A program made the translations under genes and the position numbers. From Kangiellaceae bacterium (GTDB lineage Bacteria > Pseudomonadota > Gammaproteobacteria > Enterobacterales > Kangiellaceae): a stretch of DNA of 19,782 nt. The notes under the pieces were generated by a model that worked only from the letters and a program-made list of their open reading frames with translations, searched no databases and was not told where the DNA came from. The stretch spans positions 1 through 19,782 of the forward strand of contig JAUUYO010000023.1 of the NCBI GenBank assembly GCA_030590405.1, given 5' to 3'. Each line of letters begins with the position of its first letter. The first letter of the stretch is position 1. This document shows, piece after piece, positions 14,986 to 19,782 of the stretch.

Positions 14986-16233
14986 CTACTCGAAATATTT
15001 TCTTGTTTGAAAAACATCATTTGAGAAAACAACGCCATTTGATTTCATTAATCGCTTGACCAGAAAATCATACAACCAGCTATTATGCTGCCTCACCTGA
15101 TTGATAAACGGCACCACCGATTCATCGAGTAAATCGTTAGCCGCAAGATTCTTTGAAGAGATGATCGGCATGACTCCAGGCAAAGGATAATCGGAGGCGT
15201 ATAACAGTCTAGAATGCCAATCTTGATTTTCCACAATTTGCTTGATTTCATGAAGATCGCGGTTAATCAAGTTAATCGCCGAAATATCTGCCAGACAATT
15301 AGTTTGATAATTCGCATCGTTCATTAACCGCGCAAAAAGCTCAAAATTGGATTTTTGCGAAACTTTTTTGTTATCTAAGTCTTGATTGCTACCTAATGAT
15401 GCGCAATGCGCCACAATCACTTTGACTCCCAAATCAAGTGGTCTTCGAAGTAGCAACGGATTAGCCAATTTTTGTAATTCTTCACTATGTACCGCTTTTT
15501 CATCACCGGCATGGGTCAACAACGGCAATTCTAAATCGACCAGTTTTTGATAATAACCATCACATCGACCCGCCGATGGATCAATATTCATCGCTGGCGG
15601 TAACCACTTGACCGCTTTTGCGCCATTGGCTTTACACCATTCTAATTGCTCTATGGCATCACTGCGGTAAGGATGAACCGATGCAATCCATTCAAAAGAT
15701 TGATGCGCTTTAGCCACCTTGGCAGCATATTTATTGGGAATATAAAAGGTAGAGGCCTCAGGTTTGGCATTACCATGATTATCGTATTGATAATCAAAGG
15801 CCAATAACATAAAGCGGATCCCTTGAGGAAGCTGGCTCATAGTTTTATTGATATTTTCCAGAAAAAGACTATCCGCCTTGTCCGCTTCAGAAATACAGGC
15901 CGCGTCGAGATAGAAGCCATATTGCAGCTTTTGTATCGGCGATAACCAGGAAGACATTTCAGGATTTAACCAGATACCCGTGGCTTGACCGTCAAATCCA
16001 TTATTTAACCCGTTTCCAAGCAGATGGAAATGTGTGTCCCATAATTGCGACACATCAAGCCCTGCAAATGCCTGTTGCATCAGCGAGTGATTCACAAGAG
16101 AGTCCGGTAAGTTATCAATCAGGCAAGGGTTAACGATAGGTCCATCAAATACCTGATTCCAAACGATCCCACCGGCCAATGCTGTGCAAGCTCCGGTACC
16201 AAGCCCAAGTTTCAAAAGTTTTCTACGTTGCAA
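14986..16233 (-). CDS. Amidohydrolase-family metal-dependent hydrolase with twin-arginine signal
   Basis: A 415-residue TIM-barrel hydrolase (amidohydrolase_2 / COG2159-like). The N-terminus MQRRKLLKLGLGTGACTALA has twin arginines and a hydrophobic stretch, fitting a Tat signal or anchor, so the enzyme is probably folded with its metal and then exported. Metal-binding motifs are DTHFH (HxH, about 67-71), VKWLPP with a possible bridging residue, LLTHAGDE, IVAHCASLG, and ASDYPLPG near the C-terminus for the conserved Asp. Substrate unknown. The start is TTG 16233 with AGAAG about seven bases upstream; no in-frame ATG is nearby. It heads the operon with the RpfE-like gene and recJ. Confidence 0.82.
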   Translation of the reverse strand: MQRRKLLKLGLGTGACTALAGGIVWNQVFDGPIVNPCLIDNLPDSLVNHSLMQQAFAGLDVSQLWDTHFHLLGNGLNNGFDGQATGIWLNPEMSSWLSPIQKLQYGFYLDAACISEADKADSLFLENINKTMSQLPQGIRFMLLAFDYQYDNHGNAKPEASTFYIPNKYAAKVAKAHQSFEWIASVHPYRSDAIEQLEWCKANGAKAVKWLPPAMNIDPSAGRCDGYYQKLVDLELPLLTHAGDEKAVHSEELQKLANPLLLRRPLDLGVKVIVAHCASLGSNQDLDNKKVSQKSNFELFARLMNDANYQTNCLADISAINLINRDLHEIKQIVENQDWHSRLLYASDYPLPGVMPIISSKNLAANDLLDESVVPFINQVRQHNSWLYDFLVKRLMKSNGVVFSNDVFQTRKYFE

Positions 16234-16311
16234 AATTATCTTCTTATTGTATTAAAGATTAGCTTCATTCCGTCATTCTACCTTAATTTTCCCCAATTGG
16301 GATTTTGGCGT

Positions 16312-16317
16312 TATAAT
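16312..16317 (+). promoter_or_regulatory. Possible -10 box of the Mth938-like gene
   Basis: A perfect TATAAT (16312-16317) 32 bases before the ATG at 16350; no clear -35 at standard spacing. Confidence 0.4.
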
Positions 16318-16349
16318 CTTCTATCTTCTTATTCCAAGATCAAACCATC

Positions 16350-16718
16350 ATGCAACTTCAAAAAGAAGCATCCGAAAATAGTGTCAATATAAAATCTTAT
16401 CAAGCTGGAGAAATCAGGCTTAATATCGGTTGTTTTAACCAGGTGGTCTTTTTAGTTAATGGCGACAAAAAGGTTTTTGCAGGTGCTAAAAGCTTTGTTG
16501 AGCTTAGCTTTGAGGATCTGAAAGGCCATTTGATAGAACAACCTGAAATTTTTATCATAGGAACCGGCGAACAGCATCAATTACTGTCACCAAAAATCAC
16601 CCAACAAATCAATGCCATGGGGATTGCTGTCGAAGCTATGGCCAGTCGGCAGGCCTGCCACACTTACCAAGTTTTAACTTTTGAACAACGGCGGGTTTAT
16701 GCGCTTATTTACCCTTGA
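16350..16718 (+). CDS. Mth938-like domain protein (DUF498 family)
   Basis: A 122-residue protein of the Mth938-like fold, the family that includes the mitochondrial complex I assembly factor NDUFAF3. Diagnostic pattern: FIIGTGEQHQLLSP (about 67-80), MGIAVEAMASRQACHTYQVL (about 90-109, conserved GIxVExM...AxxTYN) and a C-terminal R-V-x-A-L-I-P. No catalytic role is established for the bacterial proteins, often annotated as hypothetical. It stands alone on the plus strand, divergent from the amidohydrolase operon. Confidence 0.9.
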   Translation: MQLQKEASENSVNIKSYQAGEIRLNIGCFNQVVFLVNGDKKVFAGAKSFVELSFEDLKGHLIEQPEIFIIGTGEQHQLLSPKITQQINAMGIAVEAMASRQACHTYQVLTFEQRRVYALIYP

Positions 16719-16800
16719 AGACGTTGACCCTGATTATTTTTACGGCGAGTTATTATTTGAAGGAACCAGAAAATACAAAGCGGCAAAAAATATTTATTAA
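16699..16800 (+). CDS. Small possible ORF or degraded gene fragment
   Basis: A 33-codon ORF begins inside the last codons of the Mth938-like gene in another frame: MRLFTLEDVDPDYF, then YGELLFEGTRKYKAAKNIY, stop TAA. Its codons look protein-like. Just before the stop is an A6 run; reading one base differently there continues as KYLLKVEKRLKEKRDIK and ends at 16862. It could be a small protein with a frameshift, a decayed gene remnant or chance. I do not recognise a family. Confidence 0.25.
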   Translation: MRLFTLEDVDPDYFYGELLFEGTRKYKAAKNIY

Positions 16801-16864
16801 AAGTAGAAAAAAGATTAAAAGAAAAAAGAGACATTAAGTGCATCCAATACGATGCTCCATAATA

Positions 16865-16896
16865 GTGCAGTTCACAAAAACTCTTCCGAACTGCAC
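16865..16896. repeat. 9-bp perfect inverted repeat between convergent genes
   Basis: GTGCAGTTC (16865-16873) and GAACTGCAC (16888-16896) with a 14-base loop. It sits just past the dsbC stop (16906) and the small ORF. Neither side has a T run, so it is not a classical intrinsic terminator; it may protect the dsbC 3' end or act as a termination-aiding hairpin. Confidence 0.5.
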
Positions 16897-16905
16897 CAAA
16901 GAGTG

Positions 16906-17745
16906 CTATTTTCCAGCAGTTTCGGCCTGCTGCGCTTTATCTTTCAAATGTTGGTGAAGTTTATCGAAAGGCATATAACCAGCAATCAACTCACCGTCGG
17001 GTAAGATAAGTGCAGGTGTTCCTGACAAGCCAAATACGCGAGTGAGTTGGTATTGAGATGCCACAGGATTAGTACAAGTTTTGGGGGAAAACTGTCGTTT
17101 AAGCTTGGCATTGTTCATGGCTAACATCTTATCATCGGAACACCAGACAGAAACTAATTTATCATAAGCAGACGAACCGACTCCTGCCCTTGGAAAGGCT
17201 AAATAACGAACAGTAATACCTTTCGCATTGAGTTGTGGAACCTCTTTATGCAGTTTTCGGCAGTAACCGCAATCCACATCGGTAAACACCGTGATCGCAA
17301 ATTCCTCTCTCTCTGCTTTAAAAATCACCATGTCGTCTTCTTTGAGCGATGCAATGGCCTCGGCTCTTTGCGGAGATAATTCATTCGTTTTGGCTGTAAC
17401 CGCAGCATCGGTATGATTCACCGGCTCATCTTCAGAAAGCCCTAACAAGGTCCCGGAAAATAAGAATAAACCATCGGTAGAAATATACAGGATTTGGCCG
17501 TTATAAAATGCCTGATAAAAGCCTTCTTTTGGACTCAGTTCGACACTGCTAACTTCAATGCCTGACAATTTCTTTTCTAGCAATATTTTAATGGCATCAG
17601 GGCTTAATTCTGTTTGTTGACTTTTTACCACTGAACTCACCTTTTGTTCAGCTTCGGCCTGGTCTGCTGACGGAGAATTATCAGAACAACCGGTTAAGAG
17701 CAGAAATGAGGCTAGTAATGTGGTGATTGTACGTAAATGGGTCAT
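16906..17745 (-). CDS. dsbC: DsbC-like thiol:disulfide interchange protein, predicted lipoprotein
   Basis: Periplasmic disulfide isomerase/reductase, 279 residues. After a signal with lipobox LTGC (Cys20) and a polar linker, residues about 45-110 form the N-terminal dimerisation domain (LSGIEVSSVELSPKEGFYQ). The thioredoxin-like catalytic domain has CGYC at 159-162 (DCGYCRKLHKEVP), cis-proline loop GTPALI (242-247) and a second pair C202/C224 equivalent to the structural disulfide of E. coli DsbC. It should rearrange wrong disulfides, kept reduced by DsbD. The lipobox is unusual: E. coli DsbC is soluble. Ser at +2 predicts outer-membrane sorting by the E. coli rule. In many proteobacteria dsbC neighbours recJ; here they are about 3 kb apart. 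Confidence 0.92.
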   Translation of the reverse strand: MTHLRTITTLLASFLLLTGCSDNSPSADQAEAEQKVSSVVKSQQTELSPDAIKILLEKKLSGIEVSSVELSPKEGFYQAFYNGQILYISTDGLFLFSGTLLGLSEDEPVNHTDAAVTAKTNELSPQRAEAIASLKEDDMVIFKAEREEFAITVFTDVDCGYCRKLHKEVPQLNAKGITVRYLAFPRAGVGSSAYDKLVSVWCSDDKMLAMNNAKLKRQFSPKTCTNPVASQYQLTRVFGLSGTPALILPDGELIAGYMPFDKLHQHLKDKAQQAETAGK

Positions 17746-17816
17746 GTTAATTATTAATCCTGAAAAGCGTGATGTTGAATATTGCCCTACTAAAACAGTG
17801 ACCAGTATGGACCTAT

Positions 17817-17858
17817 TGATCGGCAGATACTATAACAGCCTGCATACCGATCAGACAA
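17817..17858 (-). promoter_or_regulatory. Possible dsbC promoter overlapped by an operator-like inverted repeat
   Basis: Minus strand TTGTCT (17853-17858), 18-base spacer, TATAGT (17829-17834), placing the start near 17822 and a leader of about 77 bases. The inverted repeat TGATCGG (17817-17823) / CCGATCA (17847-17853) brackets the -10 and touches the -35, an arrangement suited to a repressor. No regulator gene is adjacent. Confidence 0.4.
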
Positions 17859-18044
17859 ACGGTTTATATCCCCTGATAGAGGTGTAAATTAGCTCCTGGG
17901 TGATGCTTTGTATGTAACACCTGAAACCTTTACTTAGCGATATTAGCATAAATCTGGGTGGTTGATAGACCGCTGTAACCTAGCAAACCTGTAGGCTGTC
18001 TCTTGAACACATATTATTCAATAAAATCAAAATGTTAAATTTTC

Positions 18045-18174
18045 GGTAGGAGCTGCGTCTCGCTGCGCCAAGTAGGTCCTCTAGGAAAAGCGATATTTGG
18101 CTCCGATTAGGTGCTCAAATCAGGCAAATAGTTCTCATTTAGCATTTTTCCCGGCGGGGACGCCGCGCTCCTAC
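18045..18174. repeat. REP-like inverted pair (BIME-like)
   Basis: GTAGGAGC occurs at 18046-18053 and, inverted, as GCTCCTAC at 18167-18174. Each is followed (reading inward) by a GC-rich short segment; the right-hand one folds well (CGGCG-tccc-CGCCG in the minus-strand reading, 18152-18165), the left-hand one is degenerate. The GTAGGAGC head and hairpin are like the REP elements of Pseudomonas and Xanthomonas mobilised by RAYT transposases. The elements are much more GC-rich than the DNA around them. Confidence 0.7.
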
Positions 18175-18207
18175 AAAAAAGAGAGCAAAATACTTCCCAA
18201 AGAGCAT

Positions 18208-18672
18208 TTAAAAAGACAAGCCTTCATGGTTAAGCAGGGAGCGCTTTATGTCTAACAATACTCCTTGCTGTGCGCCAGAAAAGCCGCCAATATCCGATGC
18301 CGCCACAATCCGATGACACGGCACCACAATCGGCAAAGGATTATTTCGACAGGCATTACCAATCGCTCTGGCACTACTGCCAATTTTTTTTGCCAACTGA
18401 CCATAAGTGAGCACACTGCCAGCTGGGATTTGACAAAGAGCAGACCAGACTTTAAGTTGATGCTCGGTGCCTTTTTGCAATAGCGGTAACTCAAACTTAA
18501 ATTGAGCCAATCTAAAGTAATTTTTTATTTGCTCGGTAACCGTTAGACCAAAGAGGGTTTGAGCTGCCATCAATTTAGATTGGCTATTGAGTTGAATGCT
18601 TGTTAGCTGCTCATCATCGACTTGTATTTGCAATCGGCCAACTGGCGTATCTATCACAAAAGTCTCGGTCAC
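18208..18672 (-). CDS. ogt: Ogt-type methylated-DNA--protein-cysteine methyltransferase
   Basis: Suicide repair enzyme that moves the methyl group of O6-methylguanine (and O4-methylthymine) to its own cysteine. 154 residues; C119 in IVVPCHRIV is the acceptor, preceded by LTYGQLAKKIGSSARAIGNAC (helix-turn-helix with the arginine finger) and followed by GGFSG. Residues 1-65 are the variable N-terminal domain; no AdaA-type domain is present, so it is of the constitutive Ogt class. The start is GTG 18672, overlapping the stop of the thioredoxin-like gene (GTGA, four bases), with GAGG upstream: translational coupling. Confidence 0.96.
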   Translation of the reverse strand: MTETFVIDTPVGRLQIQVDDEQLTSIQLNSQSKLMAAQTLFGLTVTEQIKNYFRLAQFKFELPLLQKGTEHQLKVWSALCQIPAGSVLTYGQLAKKIGSSARAIGNACRNNPLPIVVPCHRIVAASDIGGFSGAQQGVLLDIKRSLLNHEGLSF

Positions 18673-19574
18673 GATCCGTGCCTCGGGTTATTTTGTTGTT
18701 CTTTTAATTCCCACTCAAACGCAGGATATTCAGGAAAGGATAATTTTTTATTCGAATTGGCTGCGCTGGAAATTTCTATCGCTTGTTGGCGCAAAACAGC
18801 TAGATCATCAGTAATTTTATAGCGAAGAGCAGCAACCGCTTTCCAATGTTTTACAAAATCCTTAGCTTTACCGCCTTGTTTCTTTTCCTTGAGCAAGGGG
18901 CCGATGATGGTAAATGCTTTATAAATTCTTATCGCCTGGTGTTGCTCAAATTGGTTAATTGATTGATTAAGAGTCTCTAATAAAACTTTATTGGCATGAT
19001 TAGACTTAGACAGAGATGCCAGAAGGTTTTGCTGGTTATCTGCAATATCCGTAAAATACTCAATGGTATTCGATACACTCACCTTATCCGCATCACGCCA
19101 TAAGTGCATATTATGACCGTTGATCTGTTGTTCTGATTTTGGATCAATAATCAGTACCGTTGGCGTCGCATAGATAACTGGCATACCGAACCGGGTGATC
19201 ACTTTTTTTACTTTAGTTAAATAACCGACATCCACAAAAAGTAATTCATAATTCGATTCGATGGTGTCTTTGACTTCCGGTAAAAACAATTTAGTGGCTA
19301 GCGCACGGCTATCGTGACACCAGTTAGCTCCCATAATGATTAATGCTAATTTATTCGCTTTTTTTGCTTTGCTCAGAGTGTTATCAATATCCAGCATTTG
19401 TTGTTTTGATGGTAAGTATCGCTCACCTGTTAGATGGGTTTTCTTTGTTTCAGGTTCGATTTTTGTTTTAAGTTCGATTTTTGCGTGAAGCTCTAAATCA
19501 GAAGCCGCGTTAGTCCCAAAACTGATTACTGCAGAAATAATAATGCTCAAAAAAATCAATAAATATTTACTCAT
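18669..19574 (-). CDS. Exported thioredoxin-fold protein with WCxxS motif
   Basis: A 301-residue protein with an N-terminal signal peptide ending near FGTNAAS, so probably periplasmic. Residues about 75-185 form a thioredoxin-like domain: LALIIMGANWCHDSRALA, where the usual CxxC is WCHDS, with only the first cysteine kept, and YATPTVLIID with the cis-proline. The one-cysteine site argues against ordinary dithiol oxidoreduction; thiol-binding or monothiol chemistry is possible. The C-terminal about 110 residues are helical and unassigned. ATG 19574 is preferred over the TTG one codon earlier because AAGGG is well placed. The start overlaps the preceding gene's end by eight bases and its stop overlaps the ogt start, so all three are coupled. 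Confidence 0.8.
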   Translation of the reverse strand: MSKYLLIFLSIIISAVISFGTNAASDLELHAKIELKTKIEPETKKTHLTGERYLPSKQQMLDIDNTLSKAKKANKLALIIMGANWCHDSRALATKLFLPEVKDTIESNYELLFVDVGYLTKVKKVITRFGMPVIYATPTVLIIDPKSEQQINGHNMHLWRDADKVSVSNTIEYFTDIADNQQNLLASLSKSNHANKVLLETLNQSINQFEQHQAIRIYKAFTIIGPLLKEKKQGGKAKDFVKHWKAVAALRYKITDDLAVLRQQAIEISSAANSNKKLSFPEYPAFEWELKEQQNNPRHGS

Positions 19575-19782
19575 CAAAAAGCCCTTTTTTATTCTCGGTC
19601 AATCCTTCTGATTGATTTTGTGGCCATAAATTTAACATATCCAAGCACAAACAACACTGCCAATATGGCTTTTCTCGGAGCATCGATTTGACTTTTTGAT
19701 AGCTCACTGGTAATTTACACAGCAGTTCTCGGCCTACCTGTAAATGCCGTAGTACGTACCTTGCAGACTCGCTCAAAATATA
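19567..19782 (-). CDS. Unidentified protein, C-terminal fragment
   Basis: The frame is open to the right edge of the window (72 codons including the stop), and the only starts inside are a TTG at 19776 or internal codons without good ribosome sites, so this is most likely the C-terminus of a longer protein. Visible features: a basic segment SARYVLRHLQVGRELL, then a tryptophan/cysteine-rich patch KPYWQCCLCLDML, and a polar tail NQSEGLTENKKGLFDE. I do not recognise the family. Its end overlaps the start of the thioredoxin-like gene by eight bases, which indicates one transcript. Confidence 0.55.
   Translation of the reverse strand, partial: YILSESARYVLRHLQVGRELLCKLPVSYQKVKSMLREKPYWQCCLCLDMLNLWPQNQSEGLTENKKGLFDE

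Larger units (their letters stand above)
17746..18207. other. 462-bp non-coding region between dsbC and ogt
   Basis: No ORF or RNA gene is recognisable. The dsbC-proximal part holds the possible promoter/operator at 17817-17858; the ogt-proximal part holds a REP-like inverted pair at 18045-18174. The stretch 17860-18040 shows nothing I can assign. Confidence 0.7.

Noticed and set aside
17860..18040. tRNA or small RNA in the dsbC-ogt gap
   Set aside because: No cloverleaf arms, T-loop sequence or clear promoter-terminator pair could be found by eye.
18252..18494. ORFs opposite or in other frames to ogt
   Set aside because: Fully covered by ogt, whose PCHR active site and length are convincing.
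1..19782. Phage defence island, CRISPR array or mobile element
   Set aside because: Genes are housekeeping or envelope functions with conserved order; no spacer-repeat array, integrase, transposase or toxin-antitoxin pair is visible.

Overview
The window looks like a chromosomal segment of an AT-leaning gammaproteobacterium. The evidence is the divergent ispB / rplU-rpmA-obgE block, murJ running into ribF with rpsT divergent from it, an rpsT that starts with TTG, and yacG, ppiC, pckA and recJ of gammaproteobacterial type. A Kangiella/Aliikangiella-like marine bacterium is my guess; no rRNA or other marker here fixes the genus. I see no tRNA, rRNA, CRISPR array, prophage or insertion sequence.

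Layout. Bases 1-1700 (minus): murJ (lipid II flippase) followed by the first 17 codons of ribF. Bases 1932-2352 (plus): rpsT with a good promoter, a TTG start and a strong terminator shared with convergent obgE. Bases 2396-4271 (minus): rplU, rpmA and obgE. The rplU promoter has a GC-rich discriminator, and two hairpins lie between rpmA and obgE. Bases 4484-6008 (plus): ispB, then a YkgJ-type cysteine-cluster gene interrupted by one in-frame TGA exactly where the family has Trp. Bases 6100-9158 (plus): an S41 peptidase lipoprotein and ATP-dependent pckA, each with a terminator. Bases 9200-11886 (minus): a DUF3391/HD-GYP protein with its own promoter, the parvulin ppiC and a threonine-dehydratase-like PLP enzyme. 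Bases 12003-12191 (plus): yacG, tail-overlapping recJ. Bases 12188-16233 (minus): a tight operon of a Tat-type amidohydrolase, an RpfE-like protein and recJ. Bases 16350-16718 (plus): an Mth938-like protein with a small possible ORF over its end. Bases 16906-17745 (minus): a DsbC-like disulfide isomerase with a lipoprotein signal. Bases 17746-18207: non-coding, holding a possible dsbC promoter/operator and a REP-like inverted pair. Bases 18208-19782 (minus): a translationally coupled set of an unidentified C-terminal fragment, an exported thioredoxin-fold protein with WCxxS, and an Ogt-type DNA methyltransferase.

Most genes are housekeeping: ribosome and ribosome assembly (S20, L21, L27, ObgE), envelope and quinone lipid chemistry (MurJ, IspB), gluconeogenesis (PckA), DNA repair and topology (RecJ, Ogt, YacG) and periplasmic thiol chemistry (DsbC-like, thioredoxin-like). 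I found no convincing new multi-gene system. The best leads are the TGA-interrupted YkgJ gene, the amidohydrolase-RpfE-like-recJ operon, the apparently lipid-anchored DsbC, and the attenuator-like hairpins in front of obgE. Non-ATG starts are frequent: rpsT, the PLP enzyme, recJ and the amidohydrolase with TTG, ogt with GTG, probably ispB with TTG and pckA with GTG.
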